In this document: positions 12,269 to 25,935 of the stretch, piece after piece | Numbering within the stretch: the first letter of the stretch is position 1 | Layout: each line of letters starts with the position of its first letter | Origin: Cladocopium goreaui | Taxonomy: Eukaryota > Sar > Dinophyceae > Suessiales > Symbiodiniaceae | Assembly (NCBI GenBank): GCA_947184155.2 | Contig: CAMXCT020001028.1 | Coordinates: forward strand, 1 to 64,000 | DNA length: 64,000 bases | Direction of reading: 5' to 3' | Translations under genes and position numbers: made by a program | The notes under the pieces: generated by a model | Seen by the model: the letters and a program-made list of their open reading frames with translations, nothing else | Told to the model about the DNA's origin: nothing | The model's database searches: none

Positions 12269-15200
12269 CTGCCACACAGTGTGCACAGGCTGCCTGACTC
12301 ATAAGAAGGACGTCTGCCACCACCACTAGTGCCGACGCTTCCAGAACAAAATGAGTGTCTCAAACCAAATAATAAGTTTTTTGTTGTTTGCAATGATACC
12401 CAGCTCCAACTGGCAGGGCCTTTGATTGTGACACTTGCAAAAGGATCCAGTGAACGTAATACCAAATGATGCAGCTCAGGGAATGCACACCCTCAAACGA
12501 GCATATAGGGAATCAACAAATACTCTTATCTTATGGATCAAAAAATCTTCCCGCGGCATCAACAAGAAAATATTGTCGGATCAAAAACACATTATTCATT
12601 ATTCCCCATCTGTAGTAGCAGTACTGACAGTAACAGTAGCAGTAGCAATACCAATAGCAGTAGCAGTACTAGCAGCACCAGTGGCAGCAGCAGTACCATA
12701 GTAGCAGCAGCAGTAGTGGTACTAGTATGTAATAGTGATAGTAGTCGTAGTAGTAGCAGTAGTAGTAGTGGTGGTAGTAGTAGTAGCAGTAGCATTGTAC
12801 TGGTAGCACTAATAGTAGGAGCAGTACAGTAGTAGTTGTAGTAGAAGTCGTATTATCATATTTACTTGAATTCATTGTGTTGGGCTGAAACATTTAGGAT
12901 GTGTTTTAAACTTTATTTAGGGATGGGGTAAGCTTTATTAATGCTTTTTTTGAACTTTATTTAAGGTTGCTTTATGGTTGATTTTAAATTTGCATATATA
13001 AATGTTATTTATTCATTTCGGATCATTTCGGGTTAGTTTAGGGTATATTTAGGGTGTGCCTATGGTTGGTATTTGGGATCGCTTTTAGGTTTCTTTACGG
13101 TTGGTTGTAAGTCTTGTTGGTTGGCTGGTTAAGGTTTATTTAGGGTTGGTTTCAGGGTAAGGTTGGCTTAGTTTTTATTTAGGGTCGGTCTAGCTTCGAG
13201 TTTTTTAATGCGTGGTTTTGGATTTATTATGATTTATTTGGGGTTGGCTTCAGGTTTATTTGAGTTTGTTTTGAACTTGCTTAGTGACGGTTTAATGCAT
13301 GATTAGGGTCGCTTTAGTGTTAATTTATATACGGTATATATATTAGTTTAAGTTAAGGCTTATCATTTAGAGCGGGCGTGTTTTGACTTTTAAGGACTGT
13401 GGTTTGGCGGTTTGGTGTTATTTAAAGGTTTGCTTCGGGTTTGGGGGGGGGTGGTTCAAAGTTTGCCTTGAGTTTCTGTAGGTTTGATGGATTCAGTGCT
13501 TTTAAGAATTGCTTCTACGCTTCCTACCTTCCTTCCTTGTAGTTCTTTAATTTATATTCTTTTATCGGAAATGTGTTTGTTTGATCCATCAAATATGTAT
13601 GTCCTATAGATTTAAAGAAATCTCTCCCCTCACCGCTTATTTCAAAAAACTGCGACAGTCTGAAATCCGAAAACGATATTATCACACATGCAACTTGGCT
13701 CATGGGGCTGCCTGTTCACCCATGTGGGGTAGTGTACAGCAGCAAGACCCCAGCACAAGCCACCAATAGCGCGAGCTGCAACGAGTGTGTGCCTATAGCA
13801 GGCGTCTGTGGGATTCTTGGGTTCCACCACAGATGACAAAACTGGAAAACGGGGGAATAAGACTATTGAATAAAGATGGAATAAGATGGAATCAGTTCGG
13901 AATAAGTGTGTGTATATATATAATTATATATATATATAAATCCGAAGGCTACGGCTATATACTCCTGGCAGAAAATAAACCATCTTGTGATATCTTGTGT
14001 TCAGCGTTGGGTGGGGTGCAAACATGTTTGTTGGGGACAATAGGCATGTAGGCTACATGCACAGTAGACACCACATCCCAGTGCCAGTGCTGTCCAAGAC
14101 TGGACCATGTTCGAAAGTATTGGAGTCTGGCTTGCAGCTCCATCATGTTTGAAAGACCTTGATGATCGAATCCCCAAGCAACAGGACGTTGGAGTCACCG
14201 CTATCAAGAATTACTGGAACAGTGTTCTGCTGTTTTGCTGCCAAATCGCAAGCTAGGTAGCAGCGCGCACGCAAGCGAAACTGCAGAAATCACAAAGTAA
14301 CCAATGGTCAACACCTCAGCCGAAAAAAATATGCTTGACTTGTACGGATAGCAAATAGTAGTCGTCTTCGACGAAATGGATGCATGAGCAACCCTAGTGT
14401 TTAAAATCTCTTGGAAAATCATGGAAAATCCCTTGGTATGGTTGGTTGATGCGGATTTTCGTAATGGATTTTGATGGCTTATGACCGTTCCCTATGTAAT
14501 CCAAGTCACAGTACCCGGAATTGGGTAGCATAACCATAACATACTATAACAATCTATAACATACTATAACCCCCTACAATCGTCAACCAACTTGGCTTGT
14601 CATATGGGAATGATAGGTACAGTCGACTGGTTTAGTTACATCATGTTTTCCCAAATCCATGCGTTTCCTCTGCGGAGAAATCGATGCGAGGGGGTCACAG
14701 CAGGGTAAAATAGATACATACATTTTACACGTATCGATGCGACTAAACCACTTGACTGTACTGCAGCTGTATATGTTTTGAATTGTTTTGAGCATTCACA
14801 TGTATACAGAAGTGAACCAGGCTCTGTACTTCTGTGTGAGTTTTGGATCATTGGCGCTTTAGGAGCCATTCACGAATGGTTTTCAAGCTCCACCGTCTGA
14901 TTCATGGCAAGGAGCAGAGAAGGGCGAAAAGCGTTTGAAGATTGCCTCAGGTACAAATTAAATTATATATATCAAATTATCTGATCACATCATATCAATT
15001 CATATCACATCAGTGAATTCGACTCTATGTCTATTGGCTCTTCCAAATATAACGCATGCCAATGGGCGAAACAAAAAGAGCGGCACACAATGAGCTCTTC
15101 GAAGCTCTTCGCCGACAAGTGGCCATGGCCAAAAGGCCGCTTGGAACAATTCCATAGTCTGGAGAACCTGCAACATTGCCCTGACTGGTGTAGGTCAGCT

Positions 15201-15650
15201 GCAGGCCTTGCGAACAGGACTGATCCACGTGCACTCTGCTAGAATGCTGTCTAATTGGCACAGCGGCACATTGTCAAGTGGCAGGACTTGCAGACCAAAA
15301 GTACAAGAAATCTGGGGATCGAGGTCATACAAAGCTCAAGGGCAGAAAATTGTTCATTACATCGATGCATCCCCTGCCTTGTCGAATGGCCGGCATCATA
15401 GATGCCACTACACCAGCTTCAAATGAGCGAACTGCGGTGGACAGCAAAATAAACCCATAGTATCCTTAGACGGCAAGCAGCATCACCCAACACCATCTCG
15501 TCGTGCAAAGCATGCTTAGATGAAATGTATGTATAATGCATTATGATGAGAAGGAGCGTTTGTTTAGATCACCGAGGCGTGCTAAGCAAATTGACTCCAC
15601 GACTCAAATGCACTCTCTGTTTTTAGTCAAGGATCTCTTCTGAGATTTTG
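12269..15650. other. Non-coding stretch dominated by repeats
   Basis: After an AGTAGC microsatellite there is about 700 bp of T- and G-rich sequence with repeated GGTTTATTTAGGGT-like words (12890-13450), resembling a decayed simple repeat. No exon with convincing splice sites was found. Confidence 0.5.
12612..12837. repeat. AGTAGC / AGT-rich microsatellite
   Basis: Imperfect trinucleotide repeat, AGT and AGC type. It is open in several frames and yields meaningless poly-serine or poly-leucine reading frames. Confidence 0.9.
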
Positions 15651-16263
15651 TGTTTTCCGTGCCTCATACACTTCGGCAAGGCATCTCATGTGCACTGGAT
15701 ACAGAAAACACAGCAGCCTTCGCTCAAATAAGTGGAGTTTTTTACCGGCCTTCTGATGCAGAAACTATTGCTTTGCGTCTCTTCCGCTGCAACCGCCAAC
15801 GTCTGTGCAAAAGAACTCCAGCACCGGCTAAGCACAGGTTCTGCTGACCTCAAGTTCCCGAAAATGATCCACAATGCCCATGGCATTCCTTCAGCTTAGC
15901 AAAGGCGTGAAACTGACACCAGGAAGCACACTACATCCCGTGCCATTTTTCTTGTATGGTCTGGTGGCCTCCACCTGAGACCTCACATTAAACCTGCTTG
16001 TGACAACCTCATCCATTGACAAACTTAATGCTGTCCGACGATCCGACTTCTGCCGTATTTTGCACAACCGAGTCACATCTGGATGTGATCCAGGGCGCTG
16101 CATCGGAAGCGAGCGGCAGCCGACGGTCTTTTGCAGGCTCAAGGGGCGCAGTGATGAGATAACTGCCCTGGAAGAAGCTGCAAATGGCTCATGCCGACCC
16201 GCGTGATACTTTGTTCTTTCTCTCCATATATATAAAATCATCCAAAAACAACGAGATAGATTG

Positions 16264-16296
<33 letters not shown>

Positions 16297-16330
16297 ATAA
16301 GAATATACATTCATATGGGAGAGAGAGAGA

Positions 16331-16397
16331 GAGAGTGATAATAGTGGTAGTGGTAGTGGTAGTGGTAGTGGTAGTGGTAGTGGTAGTGGTAGTGGTG
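16331..16397. repeat. GTAGTG microsatellite
   Basis: About ten tandem copies of a GTAGTG hexamer, preceded by a GA dinucleotide run. Confidence 0.9.
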
Positions 16398-16654
16398 GTA
16401 GTAGTACTAATGTAGTACTAAATAATGTATATACATGTATAACTGCATATATAACATGTATATATATATATACTACTACCAGTACAACAACAAGAATAAA
16501 CTACTACTAGCACCACTGCTAGTAATACTATTAATTACTAGTGCTTCTAGTACTATATATTACCATTACATACTATTACTACTGGTATATACTACTGGTA
16601 CTACTAGTAGTACTAGTACTACTAGTACTACTAGAACTACAGTACTTTATACCT

Positions 16655-16835
16655 TTGCTACTATTACTACTACTACTACTACTAGTACTAGTACTACTAC
16701 TACTACTACTAGTACTACTACTACTACTAGTACTACTACTACTACTGCTACTACTAGTACTACTACTAGTACTACTACTAGTACTACTACTAGTACTACT
16801 ACTACTACTAGTTTTACTAGCAGCAGCAGTACTAT
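16655..16835. repeat. ACTACTAGT microsatellite
   Basis: Trinucleotide ACT repeat broken periodically by AGT. It is open in several frames on both strands, and none looks like a real protein. Confidence 0.9.
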
Positions 16836-19800
16836 AGCAGTAGTACACTTTGTAGTTTCCACACACGTGGGTTCAGCGTTAAACTTGGGGTTGAGTGAGT
16901 GGACCCGAGCCATTGACTCAAAGTAGTTCGAGAGATGATGAAGCCAAAACACTGTCCTTATGGTGGCCCTGATAGCCCACCTCTATACATGAGTATTATA
17001 TATGTGATTGACATAAATTATGACCTTTAAAATTTTGGACATGCATCCCAAAAAAGGCGCCTGTTTAATCTGTTTTTCATGTCTGACTTAATCTGCCTGA
17101 TATGTTCTGACCCATGCTAGTATGATGAATGATTGCAGGTGACTGGCAAAAGTATGGATCATCTCAAATGCCTCAGTGGATCCCGTGGCATAAAACTAAA
17201 TGAAAAGCTCCAATCCAGAATGGTATAAGAGCACCACATAGCATCCAGTTGTGTTGCACATGTTTGCACCAACTGCACCTTCACGCCAGCGACCGGCGCA
17301 ATGGGAGCAGCAAGCATGGGGACCAAAGCTAGGCAACTCGTAGCAGCTAAAGCTGGCTGTCATGCGCCACAAATCAATTAAGAATCAATGGGCCAATTGG
17401 TATCATAAGTATTCATAAGTCAGGTGCAGTCTTCACTTTTCTTCCGCTATAATCGCTATATATGTCTTGCATATGCACACTGTGGGACTCAAATCAGGAG
17501 CGTCTTCGGATGCCATGATTGCTAGTCAAGTCATCTAGAGTGCCCTTGCATTGCAGCATAGTGCTTTCTTGGCATCGCGCCTATCCTGAAAACCAAACCG
17601 AGAAACTTCAGATATTGGAAAAGCCCAGCGACCTATCTAGTCAGTGAAAGTTAACATAAGTTGAGACTTTGCGACCGAATCTATGTTGCACAGCTCTTAC
17701 GAAAAAAATGCAAGGTCAGCTCGAGCCACGGAGAGTTGTGGCCGGCAGGCCAGATGATTTGTGGGACTTGTTCTGCTGGCCAACCTCCACTCTAGAGAGT
17801 CGAGCCCATATGAATTTTGATGAACCATTTTCCTGCAACTTCGATACGGCTTGCTCAGATTCCTCAGGCACATTGCATTGGTCCACTTGTATTCCATAGA
17901 GTAGTCAGTAGTAATCCCGTCCCCCTAATATAAAACACACCCCAAGAAATCATGGTTTAGTAAGGGATTCGCACATATTCGGGACCATTTTGGGGGTGGT
18001 TAATATTACGGGGATTATTTCTGCTTCATGTCCTTTCCTTCCCCTTCCACGGCAATTGGTCTCAACATGTCTCAACCATCCCAAAGCCTGAGGGGCCGGA
18101 CGCAGATGGGTGGTCGCAACTGAGCTCCTCAGACCTCATTCCCTCCACATCAGTGGAGCATCGCCACTGAGTGGTTTGTGCTGGTAATGCTTCAGTGACG
18201 CAAGCTTGCATGCGGGAGAACACTGGGAGTCGGGCCAAGAGAATTCCTTGGTGTGATAACAGTTGTAGACCCAAGCGACCCCAAGGTCTAAACACTCCCA
18301 AAAGAAGGCAAGAATCGATGAATCGATGGCAATCAGAACTCAAGGCAGAAGTGTCTGGCAATTCGGCTCCTTATCTGCAGCACACGCAGCGAATCTTTTA
18401 GACCGAGTGGCCTGTGACCCTGGAGGTGTTGGACGTCTGCCTTGCAACCGTCTGCCTGGCGACATTTCAGGTGACTCACAACTCTTTACATCAACAGAAT
18501 TTGTACCCAACTTTTCCGAATCGTGACGTTGTGAGGCTTGTGGGAAAATAGGATTGCACATGCGACATTTGAAATCAACTACTTACTTGTCCATGACAAG
18601 CTCAGTTCAGCCGTTGAATCTCAGCACACAACAGAAATGACCAGCCAGGCCCACCAAAAGCCAAACTGCTTGATGGCGCTTGGCTGAGGCCACTGTACAA
18701 TGCCTGTCCGCAAGACGAACTGGAAACACCAGTCCAAACACCCCGCGGAAAAAAATCCTGTTCACCATGGTTCACAATGTCCACATATGTCCACCATCTC
18801 GTCACTGATTTCAAACCCTGCTTTACAAAGGGCCGCGGGCCTCCTGCTCATGGGGAAGCAAAGTCCTCAAACAGGGCAAGATGATCTGCTGAAAAAGATT
18901 GAAAAAGCACTTCTTCTGAATCAGGAAACAACTCAAGACATCAAGCGCATAAGACATAAGACATAAGAGCTCTACCGCAGTGGCTGTGCTGGAGACAATG
19001 ATCTCGGTGGAGACCGCGGTTCACGTGACCTTGCCCACTGCTGTTTTTTTTAAGTTGCCCGAAGCATTCGACGCTCACAGCTCCGTGACTCCAGTTTCAA
19101 AAACTGACTGAAGTTTATATAATGTGTTTTAACATGTTTTAAAGCAGATTCGCAGCTTAAAATCGAGCACACAAACGCAGTCGCAAGGACATCAAGGGAA
19201 GTGCAGAGAGTGAGGAATGGTGTGATGTCTGAGGCGGCTTCCGATTACGTTTTTCAGACGAAGCTCTCGGCCTTGGATCCGTTGCAACATGGGACTCAAG
19301 ACTGTCGGCATTCCCCCAGCCTACACACCCCCTCACATGAAAGGCATAAAGACATTTTAAATCCGAATTTTGGCTAAATTTGTTCAAAGATGTTCAAAGC
19401 TCAAACAGCTCAAGCGGCCAAAGTGAAATTGCCAAATTAGCGTTTCCGATCTATTCGGCGTTACTCCGCTATTTTGTATATTTTGTTGCAAGGACATCTA
19501 AAGCCCAGGTTGAAAACTTTGAGCCTCTTCTGCCGATAGACACTGCAGTTCGAAAACAACTTCTTTATACTTCTTTCGTAAATGCAGCAGCTGGATTGAT
19601 TGACCTGAGGCACAAGCTGAGCTGGTCGCGAAGAAACCTTAGACAAAACCATTGCCCAGTGACTGCTGCTGCTGCTGCTGCTGCTGTTGCTACTGCTGCC
19701 GCTGCAAATGTAGCATGACACAACATTTTCTTTGAAAGAACTTTGAACATCTAGTGCGAACTTCCATGACTCCTGCAGTCCTGCGAGCCTGGGTTTGTCG

Positions 19801-20336
19801 AATTTAGTCTATGCAGTGCAAAATTATGTAATGCTGCAGTAACTTGCTTGCATCAGCAGATGGCAGAAGATTATAATAAGTTATATAAAGCCTTTGTGGT
19901 GTACAGAGTGGCTTTCTTGCCATGGAAAGCCGTGAGTTCCCGGCATCCGATTGCGATGGATAACCTGGCTAAAAACATCATGGAAACATTCAGCCAAACA
20001 TCAAAAAAATCTGCATGGCTCCAGGGTAAGGCCGATAATTTCAATGAATTCGATAACCGACTTCAAAATCTTCAAAGAAAGCTCTTTCTGCACAGGCTCA
20101 CTACAGCTTGGTGGTCCAAGAATTGCACTGCAGCTTCAAATCTACTATCTTCACCCAGATCTTGCCTGGAGTGACTTTTTCAGCTGCCTGGAAAGAGACC
20201 AGGAGCCCATCTTAACCCCAGCAGTGCAGAGGCCATGCCATTGATCGGATGTCCATCAAATTTGATCACAAGTTGCAGCACAGCGTCACCACATCGCCGT
20301 ATGCTAAGTCCCTGATATTCCCTGATTGCAGTTTAC

Positions 20337-20420
20337 AGTAATCAGATCCGAACATCCCAGCAGCGCCTTCGCCTCAGCTGCCTCGGCCTTCTTTTCTGCC
20401 GGCGGCGTTGGCGAAGTTTC
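20337..20420 (-). CDS. Internal exon of an unrecognised gene
   Basis: Exactly 28 codons lie between an AAG|GAA acceptor and a GTAAAC donor on the minus strand. The peptide is Ala/Glu/Lys-rich (PPAEKKAEAAEAKALLG in the middle), suggesting a flexible or helical linker. It lies downstream of the 20604-20756 exon and may belong to the same gene. No function can be assigned. Confidence 0.4.
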
Positions 20421-20603
20421 CTTGTCAGAAAGGTAAGAAGAATTAAGTATAGACACATCATGACTCCAGAGTTCTCTCTTCCTTTGCGCGTTGTATCTAG
20501 ATGCGCATATTTTAGGAAAAATTAGCCTCAAGATGTCTCAAGATTTCGCACCCACTTGACTATCTTGACTGTGAAATGCTGCATAAACCTGCCTCGCACT
20601 CAC

Positions 20604-20756
20604 CTTCATCCACCGTCTCCAAGGGACCAGATGATAGGCTTCGAACAAATTCCGAGCCTTGCCGAGGTTTTTGTCCCAATGCCGGCGCAGCCACACGGCA
20701 TTCAGCAACTCGATGGAGATTGGTGCATTACGTCGCTCGCAGAAAAGGCCGTTCAA
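20604..20756 (-). CDS. Exon of an unrecognised gene with strong GTGAGT donor
   Basis: The minus-strand reading frame runs to a consensus donor, AAG|GTGAGT, at 20603-20598. The peptide is rich in Trp, Arg and Leu (NAVWLRRHWDKNLGKARNLF in its centre) and is not low complexity. The upstream boundary is not fixed; the frame is open to about 20756. No family is recognised. Confidence 0.45.
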
Positions 20757-21732
20757 ATCGGGGGGCTATGGAACATATGGAACCGGCCATGAATTACATA
20801 GTTATATAAGATATGTTAAGATCAAGATGATCAAGATGCTGATTTATACTTCCAAACTAAACGGTGACAATGTACGTATGATAATGGTGTAATTAAATAA
20901 TAAATAAGGACAATGACAAAGGTCTGCCCTGCCAGTCGGACCCCACCCCAAACGGATATGCCTCGATGAGGCATGCCTTGGCAGTTCGGATTGGAATTGG
21001 AGTATCATTTCCAAACATCCATCTACTGAGGCGCCTTTATGCACTCAATTCTGCTCAAATTAGTCCAACATAGTCCAAGTGACTTACTACAGTAAAGCTA
21101 CAGCAAAACAAAAACTATCAAGAACTAGCAAACAGAAGCGAAGGATTTCACACTGATGTCATGTCATCTGCTGAGAAGGTGGCTTAGGTTGCTCGCTTGG
21201 GTCTGTATTCCTTCGCTTTGCACCTTGCCAGAAGCTGCTCCACAGAACGCTCTTCTGCAAAGGCTAGGTTCAGGCGTTAACTATAGAATCAAAACTGATG
21301 AACGATGGTGAATGTTGATCAACCTTGCCAAATGGGCCAGCGACTCTAATATCATCTATATACTCTGATTATCTCCGATTTCTTTTACTTGTGAAAATGG
21401 TGCACCAATGTGCACCACGTGAAGGAAGGCCATCTGGCTTGAGCACTAGAACTGAAAGCTTTCAAAATAATATAATTGTATACATATTGAAATATATTGA
21501 AATATATTGAAGCTGGTAATCTTGGCATATCTTTATCGTGTTTTATCCAAATGGCAATGGCATGCAATGGCATTTCTGAAGCGATCCCAATCTGCTCGTC
21601 CTTTCCGCGCCTCCGGGGCTTCACGTTTTGCACCTGGAGGCCGAGCAGCACCTCGTTTCTGAAAGCACTCGCTGAGAAATGCTGAACACATTAATGTCAT
21701 TATCACATAGCATCACTGTAGTATGCATTAGT

Positions 21733-21781
21733 TCATATTAATTGATATTAATTGATATTAATTGATATTAATTGATATTAA
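21733..21781. repeat. 10-bp tandem repeat
   Basis: About five copies of ATTAATTGAT in direct tandem. Confidence 0.9.
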
Positions 21782-22386
21782 AAAACTACGCATCCCAAAT
21801 GGAAGGTTGGCAAAAATGGATCACACCGGGCCAAAGATGGCCAAAACACATTGCCATCCTGTTTGACTGCCTTGTGAGAATGTGGTTTGGGACTCTCACT
21901 GCAAAATCACAGCCCAGAAACTGATGAAAGAATCAAAGCGAGCAAACAGTTTGCGCCCCAAATATTCCCAAATAATCTCCCTGTTGCGGCCGTTTACCCA
22001 GCTCAGCATTCCCTACCAGTCGGTGAGGTTCCTACTGAAGACAGGGGTGTCATCCCGCGGCGGATCCTTGCCAAAGGGAGGCTGTGCAGGGATTGATCAA
22101 AGGCATCAACTCGCAGTCGGGGACTTCCATGGGCTTCCTACACCTTCAAGAAAAGCTGCCATAAGCTGCCAGGCCTTGAATTCAGACAGCACACAGCTGA
22201 GGCCACCTCAAGTTCTGGCACGGAGAAATTTTCTCGGATTCACCCCTGGGTCTACACAATGCTCTTGCCACTTGCAGTTCAGCCATAGGCTTCACTGCCT
22301 CAAATCACAAATCCTCTATGCATGCATTCCGGGTTGTTGAGTTCTTCCAGGCATCCGAGCATTGGATGTTGGTATCCCGAACCCAC

Positions 22387-22543
22387 CTGGGTTGAGCCTG
22401 TGCCAGCATGGCTGGAATGCTTGCAGTAAGTGGTGCGCCATTGTGCTGTGCCATTCATCGGCCCAGGGATTGGCAAAAGCAGTCGGTCTGTCTAAGTGAA
22501 AGACATCATCAGGTGGAGGAGTGCCCACAGGCCTTATCACCAA
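22387..22543 (-). CDS. Exon with possible DUF4326-like motif
   Basis: A minus-strand frame ends at a CAG|GTGGGT donor. It contains HLDRPTAFANPW followed by an amphipathic stretch. The RxTxFxNPW pattern recalls the RxTPWGNPF signature of the small DUF4326 family, with the glycine replaced by alanine. This is a weak family inference from one motif. The 5' boundary is unresolved. Confidence 0.35.
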
Positions 22544-24308
22544 AAACCCTCGATTCCTTCTAATTAATCATAAAGACAGGGCTGCCAGATTGCGTGTATA
22601 TAGACATCTAACAATGATTAAAGATCAAAATAACTGCAGCAACTGCAAGCAACTGCAAGTACCTGCATCTAGCATCATCTAGCAAGCAGGTTCGTGGCAC
22701 CGAGTACAATGAAGCCACTCTGCGGCTGTGGCCACATGCAACGCACCAAAAACTGGACATGCCACACAAATATGCAAGATGTGACGCAGGCCGTCCAAAC
22801 ACTGAAGGCATTTTGGTGCATTTTGTTTCTCTTGCTCTCTCGGTAGCTTGTTGTTTCCCTCACTGGTACTTTGATGCGTTGTGGTTTGCTCCAGCGACTC
22901 CAGTGTCTTTGAGCCTGCCTTTCTATGCCTTTCTTATCCTTTCCTCCTTCGTCTCTCGATTGTTTGTCTGGTCTGCACATGTCTCTACACTGTCTCTACA
23001 CCTTGTTCTAGTCCTGACTTCCTGCTGAGCCTGCTGTGCTTCCTCCTTCTCTCACGGCTCCCTGGCTCAGTGGCACATGTCCTTCAGCCTGTCCTTCCGT
23101 CCTGCTTCTGAATCTTGACCAGTTCATGCATGCTTCAGTCTCTTTGCATCATAAGTATAATTTGTATAATGCTCTTACCAACGGAATCAGAGCTCTTGGA
23201 TGCTTAGCATGCTTGGCAGTGGGGCAGTCGAGTTCTGAAGCACTCAAAAGAAAGCTAAAGCACATTATGTGTAATGCCTTCCCCTAGGTTCCTGTGGCAT
23301 CAGTCAATCAAACATCGACTGCTTAATCATGCTGAGACAAAATGAATGAGAATTTGGTGAGATTTGTGGCACATTGTGGCACCAAATGCTTGATTCTACA
23401 TCTTCTACAGCTAAACTGTCCATCAACTGCATTGTAGTCGGCATCAGGAGCCGGCCCGAACTGCACCGCCTGTTTTCCTGGCGAGGGCGCCTCGAGCATT
23501 GCATTCACTTTTCAAGTTTAAGTTGGTGCGATGATGAACTCCACATGCCACGCAGAACCGAAAGCAAGGCGAAAGGGGCGAAGGAGAGGCAGCACTAATG
23601 CAACTCACTCACAGTTGTAATCCCCGGGAAGTAGCTACCACTCTTCTGGGTGCCAGACTGCCGCTTCCATTTCTCGATCGTCCCAACTCAGTCCAAACAT
23701 GCTCAAGCACAGTTTTGCATCATTAGTGAAGAGGTTTCCAGATACTCGCAGCAATTCAGAGCTAAAGCTAAAGCAATGATAGTCCCTGTGCAGGTCCTAG
23801 TCCTAGGGTGAAACTGTGGAGCCTATCACTGACCCGCTCTGAGAAGTTAAAGCGACATGTGCGAAATTCATCATGCAGCTAAACTAAGCACCTAGTTGGA
23901 TTGGGATGGGTTTCAAAACAAGACGGAGATACAGTACATCTCTTTTTCCGCCATCTGCGAACGATACTCGTGAACTACCGTGCGTTAACTTGGACTGGTG
24001 CCAACCTGTGCGACGGAAATGGCAATGACAAGTGCAATGGCGGAAGCCAAACACACCTGGACAAGGTCGGTCTTGAATCTAAACGGACCCTTGCGATGAC
24101 ACCGGGAACAAATCCCATGGTCCATGGCAATCGATCGGCATTTCAAAATATTACTAACCAAAATAAAACGTGCACGCATCCACATAAAGTACTATAATTA
24201 TAATTTATTATACACTTGTCTTTGCCTGTTATGGAGTAAATTATATAATGTAAATTACAAACAATACAAACTGATTGATCTGACTGGACCGTCCAGAATC
24301 AAAAAATA

Positions 24309-25036
24309 TCAGAAACATCTTTCCCAGGCCTGGCTGCTTCCCGGTGTAGATGATGGTTTGCCCACTGCAGTCGGTCCTTCTTGAAAGGTTTGAAAGCTAC
24401 GTCCTGTCGCTGCACTGGCACTGTGAACTGGGGCGCTGGTGGCCGATGTCCCTGTATTCATGACCTTGGCACGAGCAAGTGGCATAAAGTTTTGAAACTT
24501 TGATTGACAATCCACTGGAGCAAGCTGAAAAAAAACACAGAAGTTGTCCAATCAGTCAGAGTCACCGCAGAGAAAAGTGGATCGGAAGCCAGTTGACCAT
24601 TGACCCGCGCTTGATGCAACCTCCAGGTCTGTGCAGCAAGCCACACCGCAAGCACCACATTCAGTGAGGATGAAGAATGACTGTTCATAAATGACCAAAC
24701 CTTGCGCGACAGTTTCAGAGACTTTGAGCATGTCCATTCTGTCCATTCAAACATTAAGACAAAGTGGGGATAAGCAACAAACCAAGAAACCGAAGGGATC
24801 TTTACCATCTCAAGAATGCTCGACTATTTAAATCCTCCCTCCAAAATATTACAGCAAAAACGCGCTATCTTTATATCTGAGGAACGCTTAGAACCACCAC
24901 CCCTGCCAGTGCAATTACAGAGAAAATCACGATGATTTTCGCTGCATGTCCAGGGTCCAGCCCCCGAAGAAGAAGCAAACTTGCAAGAATACGAGAGCAA
25001 TCCAAGGGAAAACAAGGAACCAACAAATTAAAAAGC
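24309..25036 (-). CDS. Site-2-type intramembrane metalloprotease (M50B), exons 5-7, C-terminal half
   Basis: These are the last three exons of the gene that starts at 56479. Exon 5 (24886-25036) enters after AG, completes the codon left open by exon 4, and encodes FNLLVPCFPLDCSRIL. This is the second active-site motif of site-2 proteases, in which the Asp is a zinc ligand. The usual PLDGG is PLDCS here. A transmembrane segment follows (KIIVIFSVIALAGVVVL). Exon 6 (24566-24700, 45 codons) holds the last membrane helix and a cytosolic tail start. Exon 7 (24309-24524) follows a strong TTTTTTTTCAG acceptor and runs 71 codons to TGA with a Ser/Thr/Pro-rich tail. Phases agree across all joins. Known role of the family: cleavage of membrane-anchored regulators inside the bilayer. 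The substrate is unknown. Confidence 0.75.
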
Positions 25037-25564
25037 CTCGATTCGGTCCAGCACTGAAAGAAATAACATCATGGCAATAAAAAAAAAACAAAGTTCCTCC
25101 CTAATTAACAGGAAAACTGCACTAAAAAATCAAAGGTAATAACGTGGAACAACTAGCAAAATCTTCTTGATCAAATGCAGGGTTCAGCATCACAAGGTTG
25201 GTATTCAACATCGCGATGCAAGTCAAGCTGCCGAAGTTGCTATCCTTGTCGCTGCCCGACTTCGCATGAGGTAAGCAAACAATCTGTGGGTTCTGTGCAG
25301 GAGTGCATATCTCATTGTATCTATTTATAACTATAGATATAGATACATAGAACCTCTACCTCCGAATGTATTCTAAATCATTCTAAATCATTCTAAATCT
25401 GGTTCTGGCCGTGTGGTCGATCCTACAGTGCTTCATGAGTCCAGTCATCCTGGACAGGTGGATGAAGCATGACCTCATTTCTTCTATCAGCATCAAAGTT
25501 CCAGCAAAATGACCCAAAAATACAGCAAAACAAAAACAACTCTAGTCCAAGCGCGCGCGTGCGC

Positions 25565-25565
<1 letters not shown>

Positions 25566-25595
<30 letters not shown>

Positions 25596-25597
25596 GG

Positions 25598-25633
<36 letters not shown>

Positions 25634-25705
25634 TGGGTGGGTGGGTGCGTGGGTGCGTGGGTGCGTGGGTGCGTGGGTGCGTGGGTGCGTGGGTGTGTGT
25701 GTGTG
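25566..25705. repeat. TG / GTGGGTGC microsatellite at the 3' end of LINE element 1
   Basis: A (TG)n tract, then (GCGTGCGT)n, then (GTGGGTGC)n, then (TG)n, directly joined to a T9 run. On the minus strand this is the poly-A tail of element 1 followed by (CA)n. Confidence 0.9.
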
Positions 25706-25935
25706 TTTTTTTTTCCAACACTCCTTTTTATGTCTGCAAAAGGTTCGTGCCAGCCAGCATAGCACAGTGGCTATGGTTCCATTTCGGAATCCTTTGGCTT
25801 CTGCTTCCACGGCATTCTATGGAGAAACAAATTGAAAAGGTTGGTTTTCATGGCTTCTTTGGAGAAAAGGCAAAAGGCAGGCTTGCATTGCCTGTTGTTG
25901 GTCCGTCCATCTGGTTTGCATGTTCAGTGCATGGG

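Larger units (their letters stand above)
15650..19720 (-). other. Scattered open minus-strand segments, possible exons of unknown gene(s)
   Basis: Minus-strand segments near 15700-15870, 15905-16200, 17780-17890, 18070-18340 and 19160-19340 have mixed, charged amino-acid composition and no low complexity, unlike their surroundings. I recognise no domain, and the splice boundaries are not secure. They may belong to one or more genes in the same orientation as the protease gene. The (GTAGTG)n and (ACTACTAGT)n arrays interrupt the stretch. Confidence 0.25.
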